DNA of 58,000 nucleotides from Cryptomeria japonica. Its lineage: Eukaryota; Streptophyta; Pinopsida; Cupressales; Cupressaceae. Position 1 is the stretch's first letter, and each line of letters opens with the position of its first letter. The stretch is taken from contig NC_081410.1 in the NCBI RefSeq assembly GCF_030272615.1, positions 120,406,640-120,464,639 on the forward strand, in the 5' to 3' direction. The translations under genes and the position numbers were made by a program. This document shows, one piece after another, positions 10,794 through 22,935 of the stretch. The notes beneath the pieces are model-generated. The model was not told the DNA's origin, ran no database searches, and saw only the letters and a list, made by a program, of their open reading frames with translations.

Positions 10794-13188
10794 GCTGTAC
10801 AGAGCATCAGGCTCCCCTGCATACTAGAAAATACCAAAAACATTCAGAAAAATGTCCTAAAGAAAATACAAAAACATTCAAAGGAAAATCATGCATCCAA
10901 ACGGTGAACAACCACTCCGGTGGCACCTTGGGTAAGTACGATGGCGAAAACCTGGCAAACAGGCGCCACTCGTAAAGGCAATGGCTCCAGTATCTTTCAG
11001 GCTCATTGCGATCACATTCATACATACACACATCCATCCATCTAACCATGGCTTGTTATTTGATCTGTCATCCAAGAAAGTACTTCATGCGTCTATCATC
11101 CCGCTTTTTCATAAATCATGTCCAACTTGGGGGCAATGCCCTTACAATCTAGATGATGGAAGTGGATTCTACATTACTGGTGATTCATTGGCAAAAACAT
11201 TCAAAAATGTCTCGCAAAATACAAAAACATTCAAAAATGTCTCGCAAAATACAAAAACATTCAAAAATGTCTCGCAAAATATCAAAAACATTCAAAAATG
11301 ACTCACAAAATCTACAAACATTCAAAAACTATTACACAAAATCCAAAAACATCGAAAAACCATCGAAAATCACCCAAAAAACATGACAACACCTTGTACA
11401 TATTCATCCGATCAAATACAAAATACTCACACAAATGACCACTTATCACTCGACCAACACAATCAACATCAACAATCCAAACTGTCTTAAACAAGGATGC
11501 ATCCTTCCTTATCAAAACAAAGACAAGATGACATTTTCTTTGACAAGAAAATTATGTTAAGCTATCAAATACTTGGTTGATTTATGAGTACAATCATTTG
11601 TTTATCTGTATCAGGATCTTTCAGCATTGTTTTGTATCGTTTGCGCATTACTTCCGATGAAGTACTGGGGCATGTACTAATGGTGTCTACGTGGGAAGTT
11701 CACCAAGCTACATGATCTTATGCAAAATGCAGTCATAGATCATTACGGCTTGCTGACTACAGCGTATACCTCGACCATATGAGCATGAACCATTACCAAG
11801 GATCCATATTCTTTATGTATATATTGTTTGTTTGCAGGTACAATTCTCTTTCTTTGGTTCCTCCTACCTCATCCAAACTGGATAAAGGTTTTATCTCTTA
11901 TTACGGTATGCACTTGTCTCAGGATATGATCAACCTAAGATCAAGGAGGACGTTCCAAGTCATGCATGAAAGGAGATAATCCTTATCTGTTCCGCAAGCA
12001 ATACTCAGGTCAACTTGATCCATTATATCAAGTTGCTTGTATTAACTTGCTATATAAAAATCCATGTAAGAAATACTCTGGTCATCTTGAATCTTTATGT
12101 CAAGTTGCTTGTATTTTCTTACAACATTTTAAAGCTCAATGATGAAAAATAAAGCACCATGGATCGTCATTCCATCTCATTTGTATATATTGCATTCCGT
12201 TGCATTCCACCCATCCATACATTCATAATAGCTGCATATCATGCATACGTAGTCATAATAATGCATACTCTATTTTACTCATCTTCTTCCATAGGACTCG
12301 ATCCTAGTCCTCCATATCTTCTATCTAACATCAAATCCCCCCTCACCCTCCCTATCTTGATCATCAACATCATCCTAATCCCTTCATCGCTTCCCATCCT
12401 CACTCATCCACAAAATTAAGCCAGTTACTCTATCTACACAGATACATCGACTCCCACACACCTAGACTATCAACAGATACTCTGATCAAGTATCTTCGGG
12501 TCTCAACAGGTAATCGATTATGGTAATCCTAGACTACATCAGGCATTTATCACAATGACCTAGTCTCAACGGGGTTGCCATGATTCACCACAATCATCCA
12601 TCACACGCACACACTATCAATTGATCAACCAATCAAACACAATCCAATGGACAATTACATCAATTGTCTACGTCTCAACGAGTATTTTGCTTCATATACC
12701 TTGACTTCATCGGGCAATTACATCAATTGTCTAAGTCACATCAGGTCACTTTGATTCACTTACTCGGACTTTATCATGTCCAAGCGACCAACTGACATCA
12801 ACTGTCACACTTTGACTTGACCGGGGCAATTAAACCGATTGCACCAGATTGTCCAACCAATTTTGATCAATTGTATAGCATCAATTCAAACCCCACACTA
12901 CATCTGCTATGTATCACTTGCATGACCTCAAGGTACTCGTTGGCTTGTTGTTTCTTCATATTCACTCCATTTTCTCCCATTCTTTCATCATTAGTTCTAA
13001 TTTCTTCTATTCTACCTCCCCTCCACTTTTCATTCTTTTTCGAGAGATCGCCTGATTTTAAAAAAAAAAAAAAAACATTCGGCCCATCTCTCGAGGGGGC
13101 ATACCACCCATTAAATTTACATTTTATGGGGCATTTCTTCACATCTATTTTTCTTTCTTTGAAACGACGTGATAAACCGCACCGTCTC
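10794..13188 (+). other. E1 3' non-coding region between pol and PPT
   Basis: 2.4 kb with no supportable gene. It holds a 30-bp tandem array (11191-11375). A block at about 11880-12155 is matched, inverted, in E2 at 35700-35990; it contains AAGTTGCTTGTAT twice and ends in TTAAAGCTCAATGATGAA. A loose repeat family follows at 12480-12840 (TCAACGGG, CATCGGGC and CATCAGGTC variants, with AATTACATCAATTGTCTA twice). An A15 run lies at 13060. Long 3' regions like this are known in Tat/Ogre elements. Confidence 0.7.
11191..11375 (+). repeat. 30-bp tandem repeat in E1 3' region
   Basis: Three near-perfect copies of a 30-bp unit containing AAAAACATTCAAAAATGTCT lie at 11191-11280. Degenerate copies continue to about 11375, and two more isolated degenerate copies lie at 10825-10885. 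The unit length is a multiple of three, so a frame stays open through it, but no conserved product is evident. Confidence 0.85.
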
Positions 13189-13201
13189 AAAGAGGGGCAA
13201 A
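13189..13201 (+). other. E1 polypurine tract
   Basis: AAAGAGGGGCAAA lies immediately before the TGTAGTCACATAAA start of the 3' LTR. This is the expected plus-strand primer position. E2 has the same tract before its own 3' LTR. Confidence 0.9.
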
Positions 13202-15099
13202 TGTAGTCACATAAATCTTTCCACTTAATTAAATGAATACTTAGTATTTATTTGATTATTTAACCATCAATTAATGAATTAATTAAATTAATATTTAATT
13301 AATTCATCTTAACCCTCTTCTCCTATTAATTAAATAAATTATTCAATTTATTTGATTTAATTCACTTAACCAAATTCAGACCATTAATTAAATAAATAAA
13401 TCATATTTATTTAATTAAATCTTCTCTCACATTTAAATAAATTAATATTTATTTAAAACCCCCAAAATCCCACCTCTCACATTTAAAAAAATAAATCATT
13501 TATTTAAAATCACCTTTATCCTCCACCCACTTGCATTTTCCTACAAATACAAGTTGCACAATTATTTTAAATAAATAATTTATTTAAATCACCTTTATCC
13601 TCCACCCACTTGTATTTTCCTACAAAAGCAAGTTGCACAATTATTTTAAATAAATAATTTATTTAAATCACCTTTATCCTCCACCCACTTGTATTTTCCT
13701 ACAAAAGCAAGTTGCACAACTATTTTAAATAAATTATTTATTTAAAATCCTATTTATCCTCACCCACTTGAAACCTTTAATGGTTTCCCTTAAAGTATTC
13801 AAACTTGATGGCTTTAAAGTCTTCAAACTTGATGGCTTCCTTCTATAATCTTCTTAAGACTTTAATGGTTTTCCTTAAAGTCTTCAAGCCTTTAATGGTT
13901 TCCCTCAAAGTCTTCAAGCATCTTAATGCTTTATCTTCATTTTTCTCATTTAAATAAATTAATATTTATTTGAATATTTATCCAAATGCAAATTATACCA
14001 TTTAATTGAAATAAATGATTTTATTTTAATTGAAAATACCAAAATTTCTCCCACTTGCATTTTCCTACAAAATCCACTTGTATGCCTAAACCCCTTCTAG
14101 ATTCTTCTAAACCCTTCCTAATTAGCCTAATCCATCCCCTAAATATTGTCACATTCCTAAGCAAATTGGAGTCACTTCTCAAAGACTCCAAAGTCTTTGA
14201 AAAGCAATTAATGTTTTGTGTGTTCAACAAATTAACCCTCAAAGTCTTGGATAACCTTTGAAAGCTTTCAACCTTCAACCACTTAATCCCCAAAGTCTCC
14301 AATAACCATTAATGGTTACCTCAAACCCTCCCACATGGTTAAAACATTTGTTTTGACTCAACCTCTACCCAACCCAAAGGTCTCATCAAGCCTTTAATGC
14401 TTTGACCATGATTATCTCTTAAACATTTGCACAAAGGTTTATCTTTGGATTAACTCTTAATCCAATGGGTAATCTTAATTTAGACTTGACCCTTACCTTC
14501 TAGATAACCATGAGGTCTTCTCAGGCCTTTAATGCCTCCAACCTCTTCTCTCAACCCAATCCTATGTTGACACTTGTCACCATTTTATTGGTGCCAATTG
14601 TGCACATGGATCCCCAACTTTCAAACTTGGCCCTTGATTAAACCATTCAATCTTAACCCTTCATTTCCCCATTTCTTCTATAAATAGAACCCTTCTCCTC
14701 AAGCAAAGAAGGAAGCATTTTAGAGTATTGTTGTTATACTGGCATTAGCATAGAGCTTTTTCATAGCATCACTATCTACTCTTGCATAGTATTTGCTTAT
14801 CATATTCAACCATCTTGAATCTCCATATGGCATCCATGGCTAGTGCTAAAAGCTGAGAGCTACACTCATTTGGGACTTGGAGAGGAGAGAAACAAGGGAG
14901 AAGCATCAAAAGGCATCATGGAAGCATCTTAGGGAGGCTCTTCTCCTTTCTTTTATTTTGTTAAACTTCTTTCATGCTTTTTGAAATCTCTCTTGATATG
15001 TTTGGAATGGTTTTTAGTTCTTTGTTTTGTTTTTATGGTTGAAACTAACTTATTAACATTGAACTTTGTTGCTGCCTTGTCCCCATTTCCATGACATCA
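13202..15099 (+). repeat. E1 3' LTR, complete (1,898 bp)
   Basis: It starts TGTAGTCAC after the PPT and ends GACATCA. The first 300 bases are AT-rich with many TTTAAATAAAT and ATTTATTTAA pieces, forming near-palindromes. A 79-bp tandem array lies at 13488-13747. The right 779 bases duplicate the 5' LTR. The TATA box is at 14679-14686. The first 14 bases resemble the LTR start of E2. Confidence 0.95.
13488..13747 (+). repeat. 79-bp tandem repeat in the E1 LTR U3
   Basis: Copies of a unit containing CACCTTTATCCTCCACCCAC start at 13511, 13590 and 13669, a period of exactly 79, with a degenerate fourth copy near 13748. It lies in U3 upstream of the TATA box, where tandem repeats can act as enhancer-like promoter elements. 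That role is inferred. Confidence 0.85.
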
Positions 15100-15641
15100 C
15101 TTTCTTTCAAGGTTGATTCCTCAACCAAGGTTTGACTGAGGCAAACCCCTATCCACAACCATTTCCCCTCTCTTTTTTGTGTGTAGGTGCAAGTGTGCAG
15201 CTATAACTGCAGGTTTGGGCTTCATTTGCAGAGACGAAAGAACCCTTTTCGTTTCACAGATTTTGTGGCGGATCATGTACATTCCCGCTAGGTCCCAACA
15301 AATTTTATCCAAATTTGCAAGACAGATTTGTATCAGTCTAATTATCTCAGATCCAAAGTTACAACATAATCTCGAACCGGTAGCTCCTTATTTCACTCAT
15401 TTCTTCTCCCTTTTCCACATAGTCAACTTTCTCATTTACAAAAGAGGGTAAATCACACTTCAACCACTTGCAATCCATTCAGAATTCACATCCTTGTTTC
15501 CCTTGGATTTGGATCTAACGGATTCAACCCCTCTTTTGAATGTAAATTTTCTTTCCAAGTGAAAATCATCCTAGTGGCTTCCTTTCTCTCTCCTAGGTGG
15601 GGAGTCACTAGGATCCAATTTCCCACTTTACAATTTGTAAT
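15100..15641. other. Unassigned spacer between E1 and the E3 LTR remnant
   Basis: No gene. The stretch has no clear match to the start of the E3 3' LTR, although its position suggests a missing or replaced E3 5' LTR start, or flanking DNA. Short ORFs on both strands here look like chance. Confidence 0.5.
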
Positions 15642-15805
15642 CTATCCAATTTCATAACTAGCTAATCCAATCATCAATTTCCTCTTTGGATCAATCTCTC
15701 TCAAGGTTGCATAGCATTAATCATGGATTATTCTCTTCAGATGTGATAGATGTTGTGCTTGCAGGTGATTCATGGGCTTGTGGGGTTGAGTAAATAACTC
15801 CAACA
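15642..15805 (+). repeat. E3 5' LTR remnant
   Basis: Aligned with about 29935-30102. The end ...ACTCCAACA corresponds to ...ATTCTAACA of the 3' copy. The 5' part of this LTR is lost or too diverged to align. Confidence 0.75.
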
Positions 15806-15822
15806 TGGTATTAGAGCTCTAG
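15806..15822 (+). other. E3 primer-binding site (initiator tRNA-Met type)
   Basis: TGGTATTAGAGCTCTAG directly abuts the LTR end. It differs by one transition from TGGTATCAGAGC, the usual plant copia primer site. Confidence 0.85.
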
Positions 15823-17104
15823 ATCTACTAAGTTCCTATGCATTTTATAAAAGATCCAACCTTGACAAAAATTAGCTCATCTTGGAGAAAAATAGATTAT
15901 AGGTTTTTTCACAGCCATAAAAAACCATCTATGTTGCTCTTAATTTTTTCAAATTTTGTATGAAAATTAAAAAAATTAAAAAATAAAACAATTATTTGGC
16001 TAGATTTTTGAGAAAAACATTTTTTAGTTTATGCTCTTTGCCCAAAAAAAGTATTTGGGTATCTATTATATTTTGCATGCAATAAGTAGATTTTGCATAC
16101 GATCTATTGGTTATCAGTTGGCTAAATTTAGTCTATTCTTCTTTTTGCCATAACTTTTGCATACAGTGTCCAAATTGAGAAAACAAGATATAGTTGTGTT
16201 AGTGAACAGATTTGTCCTTTTTACAAATGATCAATCTTGAACTCTGTTGCCTTATTTTAAGAACAAGTGTTTCACTAAATAGTTGGGTAAGTGTTGTTCA
16301 AATCACTTCCCTCTGAATTTTGCATAGGTACAGCTCCCTATCTCAGTTTTTCAAGGAATGCTCTAAACTATTTATTTTTGAATAGTAGCTTTTAACCCGA
16401 AAGCATGTAAGGTTGCCTACTTCATTCTTGGATGAGAGGCTGATATTTCACACATGTTTCAAAAAGAAGAAAGCAATTTTTCCTATCTTTTCAATATATG
16501 AGATGACAGCAACTGAAACAAAGTTCAGTATACTATTTCCACAGGTTTAATAAAGAATGAACAGATTTAAGAAACTAAATCTGTCTCCGAACATGAATCT
16601 TCTTTAGAAGTAAACAAACATTCAAAGGAAAGAACATCAAAAGAATAATAATTTTTTGTAATGGAAAGATCATTACTGTTATTTGATCAGATAAACATAT
16701 GCAAAGACATGCATCTACCCAGATTCAAAACACATAGATTTTTCTTCTCCCAAGAATAATATGATCAGTCTATATATATATTCTTATGCAACAAAGGCAT
16801 GAAAATACATCTACAAATATTCTTCCATTCCAGGTTTAGCAGTCTGATTCTTCCTTCGATAAAATAGAAAATACACAAAAACAGAGCGAAAAACCCAAAA
16901 AAAATTGGTCACCAAATCTAACCCCTATACTATCTATTTTTCCTTAATTTATAGTTTTGAACAGGGGAGGTCTCCCTGAAAACTCGACCACCCCCATAAA
17001 CAGTTATGAAACCAACAAGAAGTATTTTGGGACAGATGTCCCGAAGTCTTTGCATAACCATGAAAAATTACAAAAATAAAGGAAACCAGCCCTAAATTAA
17101 TGCA
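15823..17104 (+). other. E3 interior, non-coding
   Basis: 1.3 kb of AT-rich sequence after the primer site with no supportable gene, only short TA runs near 16771. It lies 3' of the antisense reading frame, so it may hold that gene's 3' end and polyadenylation signal; I could not pick a convincing site. Confidence 0.5.
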
Positions 17105-20100
17105 TTATGCCATATTTCCATCATCATCATCCTCTTCGCTTTCACAGGTGTCGTGAGCGGTTGTGAGTTCTTGAACAATGGATTGGCTCGAGACTTTCAT
17201 TGCGTTGAGCTTCACCTTCGCCACCTCTTTATTCCACCGATGTTGCACCATCTTCTCGGAATGTTTCGGCAATTGATCATTTCCAATGAAAGTCATAGAC
17301 TCAATCCTAGCCACCCTGGTTATATCTTCATGCGTAAAATTACCCTTGGCCCTGATCTTCTCCATGTTCATCCGGAAAGATCTGATTGCATCCTGTGTGC
17401 TCAACCTGCAAATTCCCAACTGCCAATCATGGTCAGGGTTAACCACCTTGTTATCATTTACTATGCTGCATTAGAGATCCTGGAGTTCGTAAACAGAGGT
17501 CTTTGCATCGGTGATCACAGACTTGAAGGTAAGCACTCGCCACATTATGGTTTTCTTCAGCACAAAAATCTGACATTCATCCGCCACCAGCTTGATTGAG
17601 TGTTCTGTCAAAAACCTGGTAACTCCATATTCTTCTATTTTGGCAAACAGAGGCAAGATATTCTGCCATTTGTGCTCCTCCTTCTCCCATGGCACAAGCT
17701 AATTTTGAACCTCTGCAATAAGACCCTGTATTTCATCGCATAGTCTTCGGGAGTCGGTAATGTACTTCTCCCCGTCCTTGATTATCCCCTCAATCCATTT
17801 CTCCATAGCTTTAGCAATACTCTTGGCCCGTTGAACTTGGTTCATTAGCTTTTTATTTTCCGGTGAAGTCGGGTCGAAGTTCTCTGTAGCATGAGATATT
17901 GGAAGTGCCCCAAGGCAACCAATACTATCGATGAACTAGGCCAGAATGTTTATGTATCGCTTTAGTTCTCTCTTTTCTCGCCCATCCTTTTCCGACCTAG
18001 TGAGCATTTTCTTTGCCGACACTTGGAAGAAGTGGTTTCCTATGTCTCTGCTCATGTTTCCCAATTCCACCTTTGTGATCTCGAAATCATCAGGGCTAGC
18101 CTCCTTGTTTTCATCCTTGGGTTTATACAAGACGATTTTAGCAACCCATTTTCCAGTTTCCTCACTATTGTCCAGGCGAGTGGCAGTCTTGAACCTCTTC
18201 GGCTTTGGATTCTTCTCTGTGTATTTAACAACCATTTCCTAAATCGGAATAGTCATAGGAAGAAAACTCCTTTTCTTGTTCACTGAGGTGGTCAACCACT
18301 TAGGAGTTGCACTGGAATGAGTAGTTCCTTCGATCATCTTTGAAGGTGGAGTCATAGCCACAGTCACCGTATGAGAATCCAGGGCACTAGAAACTTCGAC
18401 GTCCAAGTCTTCAATTTCAAATATCTGGGCATCGAGCACAGTATCTTTCACCCCCATATCCTTTGCTTGATCCATCTTTCTTTGAGCGGCACTTTGTGAC
18501 CGGGTATGCCGAGGAGTACAAAAATCCAAAGTTGAATTAGACCTGTGTCTAAGCTGGGGTGACTTTTTATCCTTACCTGCACGAACAGGCATAGAAGCAT
18601 TGTTAGAAATATGCTTTGGTGAAGGTAGAGGATCCTTATTACTTCTCGCAGAATGAGACTTAATGCCTGACTTCATTGCTTTCTTATTGGCCACCCATGT
18701 CGCGGTCCTTTCCAGAACTCCTTTGGTCCTTAATTGTATATCATCATTCTCCTCCTCATCCCAGTTAATTGGAGGCATTTCAGCTTCTACACGAGCTAAG
18801 TACCCTCATTCGAATAGTTCTAGATAATCCTCTTTGAGCCCCTTAGTATCCAGCTTTATCTGCAAAGAAACAACTTGTTCTAACACCAATCTCATGTTTC
18901 CCCTTTTGAATATTTCAAGTTCATCTGTACAATCTTCCCAGAAATCTTCTAACTGTGGCATGGGAAGATATGGCATTAGACCAAGACTTCGGGAAAATCC
19001 TTTGTTATCAAAACCTTTCCTTTCAGAATACAAAGAAAAATTAAAATTCCTAAGGTCTGCTCCTATACTCAAAGCGTCAGACATTGAACTGCAGGACAAC
19101 ACACCCAATTGTATGGGAAAATGACCTTCCCATTTGTCCCTAGGTTGTGCTTTTTTTATTACAGAGGTTAGTTGCCTGCATACCTCCGCTAGAACAAAGC
19201 AATCTGAACAGAAGTGAGGGAGCTTGAAGGGCTCCTCTTCAAAGCTGCCTACCCGTATGTAACAGAAGCGTGGAAACTGGATATAAAAACTACCAAATCT
19301 CTTTATCAAAGTTTGTGCATCATCAGAGATTCTTTTAGCTTTCATATTCTTCAATTCATGACACAAATCACCCAGAAAAGCGTTGTGCACCCTTCTGAAA
19401 TCCTATAAAGCTTTATCCTTTTGCAGCATAGGATAGAACTCATATACGGGAACATCCTCCTTAGTGAGTTGTTTCGGTATTCCAACCAACTCCTTAACAC
19501 AAGCCAAACAATACAAGAGATATGAAGAAATAAAGAAGTTTTGTTTGAACTGTTTAGCCAAACTCAGTTGTTCTCTCATTGAATCAGCGATCAATTCAGC
19601 CCAATCCAAATACTGCTTTCCTTCTAAAACCAGCTGCACATAACAATAAATCTAGTCGTCGAAGCTATAAGCTTCAGCGGATCCTCTGGCTCGGTGCAAC
19701 AAAAGAATTACGTCATGAATGTGCAGAAACATGTGATTCTTATTAGGATTCTTGGGTAACCTGGAACCACCTCTTTGAGGAACCTTCAACCAGAATTTTG
19801 CTACATTGTTTCGGTGTCTGGTTCTGTCTGCATTGAACTCGATGATTGACTGAGAAGGAGAAAAGTTGGAGAACTGGTAATCAGGTATCTTGAAGACTGA
19901 GGAAATTACTTCACGATTTATGGCAAGAAGGGTTTCACCATTGTTTGTCCTAATGGTTTTAGACACTGGATCGTATCTAGCAATACATTCTCGAATCAAC
20001 TCTGGGCAAGGAATGGCTGGGGGAAAAGCTGCAGCTTCTACGAGACCACTACTCAAAATCTCCACACCAAAAGACTTGTCAATTCCCTTGAACACCCTTT

Positions 20101-20206
20101 CTTTCAACACCTCAAGGTTTTCCCCTTTTAGATCAATATCGCTAACTATGGGTTCAGTGGATGCCAGGCTAAATACGTTCCCAAACAAATGTAGTGTGGA
20201 CTTCAT
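17105..20206 (-). pseudogene. Large antisense reading frame in E3, unknown protein of about 1,030 codons
   Basis: One minus-strand frame runs from ATG at 20206 to TAA beyond an acidic end (CESEEDDDDGNMA) at 17105. It contains seven internal stops (19652, 19403, 18806, 18239, 17936, 17699 and 17471) but no frameshift: every piece is in the same frame and reads as continuous soluble-protein sequence. The N-terminal 300 codons have an alternating hydrophobic pattern (INREVISSVFKIP, HMFLHIHDVILLLHRA), loosely like plant transposon-associated ORF proteins. The middle (18239-18778) is basic and serine-rich, probably disordered. The C-terminal part is helical and charged. The stops are five TAG, one TGA and one TAA, all explainable as C-to-T in CAG, CGA and CAA. 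An upstream 3' splice site (pyrimidine run, ACAG, exon from 20247) and a GTGAGT donor (20298-20303) suggest a short leader intron. I do not recognise the family. Confidence 0.7.
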
Positions 20207-20699
20207 AATTTTAAACAATAAGACTAAATTGATTACAGAAAAACTTTCTGTAAGAGAGAAAATGCAAGCAAAAACCACTGGAGAGAACAAAGAAAAGACT
20301 CACCTTCACAGTTGAACAATCGGATGATGGCTAGCAGTAAGCAAGACTCCTATCCAGGAAAAACAAAGACACAACAACGAGGAACAAATGCAGAGTACTA
20401 ATAATCCTTCATACCTTATTAGTGAAGACAATGATATGGAAACATCGAATGCAATAATTCCAATTTTCAGTCTAAGTGTGTTGAGTTTGTGGATTAGACC
20501 TCGCACGCATGCATTGAATGCATGGCGGTGTTTTTGAAGTAACCGCCAGTTCTCGAAATGATTACTTACTTCGAAAAACCAAAGAATGGCGTCACTTAAG
20601 ACATGGTTCTGCCTCTTCATATTTGGCAATGAATGCACTATCAAATCATTAAAACCTACAAGGCCCACCAACATCGAACACATATGAACATCCTGAACA

Positions 20700-21010
20700 G
20701 ACTTCACGGGTGTTCAAGTGGTTCAAGATGTACGTTGCGCTCAAGGAGAATTTTGCTGAAACAAATAATACCAAGTTGCTGAACATGTTGAACATATTTG
20801 AACCTCTTGAACTTAGTTCAATGAGTTCAACACCAGATGAATAATAAAGTGACATATCACCGAACAAGGAACTTTTTAAGAGAGCTGCTGCAAGACACTT
20901 AGAGAAAATATTAGTATGAAAAACCTCCCTGAACACCTTGGAACCTATGGAACCTAAATGAACTTGTTGAACCCAGTTCAAAATGGTTCAACGTTTTCAT
21001 AGAGTTCAAC
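20700..21010 (-). promoter_or_regulatory. Dense GTTCAA/TTGAAC cluster upstream of the antisense ORF
   Basis: More than a dozen copies of GTTCAA, TTGAAC, GAAC or GTTC pieces occur in about 300 bases, several as head-to-head pairs such as TGAACTTAGTTCA (about 20808) and TTGAACCCAGTTCAA (about 20967). The cluster lies roughly 0.5-0.8 kb upstream of the antisense start codon, where a promoter would be expected. A regulatory role is inference. No known plant factor site is claimed. Confidence 0.4.
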
Positions 21011-21385
21011 CAATTATCTAAACTTGACTTTTATGATTGGAAAAAGGATTTACAGACGCACTAAGGACTTGAACTGAGGTATCACTAGAAGGATTAGGAC
21101 TCCAACTAAAAATCTTAAAGGATGACTCACTCTTATCATGAGGAATAAATGACACAGTAACAAGTTGAAAAGCTAGTTCTAAGAACTTTATAGTGGTGGT
21201 GGTCTCATCATTAGATTTAGCTCCAAATTTTTATTATATTCATTCAAAATTAGATCTTCAGTTTTAGCTTCCAAGCTCATATTTTTTCACTAGTATCTAC
21301 AATTTTCATGATTATTGTAGCATTGGAAATGTGATTCAAATATTTTCAAATTTATTCATCCATGTTTTCTAGATTTTTCCCCAAG

Positions 21386-21390
21386 TACAT
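21386..21390. repeat. E4 target-site duplication, left (TACAT)
   Basis: TACAT abuts the left LTR and is repeated exactly at 28403-28407, the 5-bp length expected for copia integration. Confidence 0.9.
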
Positions 21391-22629
21391 TGTTAGCGGC
21401 AACCAAGAAGAAAGACTGAGAGGGGGGTATGAATCAATCTTCACCGGAATACCAAACTTAATCATAAAACACAGATCTGATAAATAAAACAGATAAGCAA
21501 ATTAACAACACAACACACAACACCAAGATTTTTGACATGGAAAACCTGGTTAAGGGGAAACCCACGGTGGGAACCTACCCACAGTAAGATGATATTATAT
21601 AGTAGTATGTGTAAATATTACAATGGGGAATGCACATGCATTCAAGAACACTTCCTAGAGCTCACTGCTCAAGTATAATGGCCTGGAAGGTTGCAACCCT
21701 CAAGGAAGTCTCACTAACTTACAACAAGATTCAAACAACAATCCGGAAGAAATGAGCTGAAAGAATAGCATCTCCAAATACCTAATTACAGTTCTGGTTA
21801 AGCACAAATGTCTTCCCTGCAACACCAATATCACCTCAAACTCAACACCGAAGGATAAATCACTTGTTCGCACATAAACTTGTCTCTGATAATGTAGACA
21901 TAACATTGACACCTAAATTACATGAATATATCTCCTATATATATAAATCATCAACCTTGACAACAACATCAACAAAACCCTCAATTAAAAAATTACAACA
22001 CATGATACAAATATTGACCATTGGACCAATATAATAATTTACATAGCATAACATGGACCTAAATCAAATTCCCAAATGCTCAAATCCATCGAAAATTGTG
22101 CCAAGATCAACCGCAACATGCCATACCACCAAAAAAACCGCATAACATAAAAATCATCACCAGTTCATAGAAACCACCAAAAAATCACACAATGATCAAT
22201 GTGGATCACCAAAACAAATAAGACACGACTAGGAAACACCAACAAGAACATTAGAATTATCAGGAACAACTGCATCAACACCACTTATCAAATATTCATC
22301 GGTCAATGTTTGAAAGCTCAAGAACACAACCAATCAACAACTATCACAAAGAAATATAACTTGTGAAGAACCAAATCATGATCCAACTGAAATGAAGATA
22401 CACAAGACCATCCCAAGAAATATCTCAAAGTCTCAGCACAAGATTTGATCACACTGGAATATACCAAAGGAAATATCGAACTCTCCAAAACAGTTATCAG
22501 CAAAACAACACTACAAACCGGATCATAAGATCTTCCCAAAATAAAATCACCAGAGCTGATCACGGGAATATGTTGACATCAATGACAACAGCATATCCTA
22601 GCAGCAGTAATGACCAATAATATCCAACA
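21391..22629 (-). repeat. E4 3' LTR
   Basis: 1,239 bp, TG...CA, aligned with 27148-28402 over its length with many transitions and a few small indels. Confidence 0.95.
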
Positions 22630-22641
22630 ATCTCCCCCTTT
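22630..22641 (-). other. E4 polypurine tract
   Basis: On the minus strand, AAAGGGGGAGAT lies directly before the 3' LTR, the standard copia arrangement. Confidence 0.9.
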
Positions 22642-22935
22642 GGCATTGATGGCAACATATGAATGTGAAAAATAATCAATGCAAAGAAAGAAGATATCTC
22701 CAGCAAACTCCCCCTAAGATCAGGACATATAAAGTAGTTTTTCACATGATCTCTCTCCCCCTTTGACAACAATGCCAAAGATCTTAAAACAAAAAACCAA
22801 GCTCTCTCTCCCCAAAATAGAAACATGAATCACTCTCCAAAACACGGACTACTCTAGCAGAGGAGCGACACCAACACACTAATCCACATAAAAGGATATG
22901 GCTAAAATCCACTGGATTGATACAACTTAATGCAT

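Larger units (their letters stand above)
1..15099 (+). mobile_element. E1: Tat-lineage Ty3/gypsy LTR retrotransposon, left end outside the window
   Basis: Direct terminal repeats (1-779 and 14321-15099) bracket gag, protease, reverse transcriptase, RNase H, a second archaeal-type RNase H and integrase, in that order on the + strand. RT before integrase defines Ty3/gypsy. The second RNase H downstream of the first, with no chromodomain, is the known hallmark of the Tat/Ogre group. The 5' LTR is cut by the window edge, so about 1.1 kb of the element is missing and the target-site duplication cannot be checked. The two LTR copies differ at only 6 of 779 aligned bases with no indels, so the insertion is recent compared with the other elements here. 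Three nonsense codons and one frame change make this copy non-coding as it stands. Confidence 0.95.

Noticed and set aside
11201-11300. 30-bp direct repeats as a possible CRISPR array
   Set aside because: The repeats are contiguous with no unique spacers, lie in a plant retrotransposon, and degrade gradually. It is a tandem repeat.
12817-13206. 129-codon plus ORF overlapping the E1 PPT
   Set aside because: It crosses the A15 run, PPT and LTR start and is not conserved in E2. Chance.
18834-19124. Plus-strand ORFs at 17153-20315 in E3
   Set aside because: They are short and mutually out of frame, while the minus strand reads as one continuous frame. They are shadows of it.
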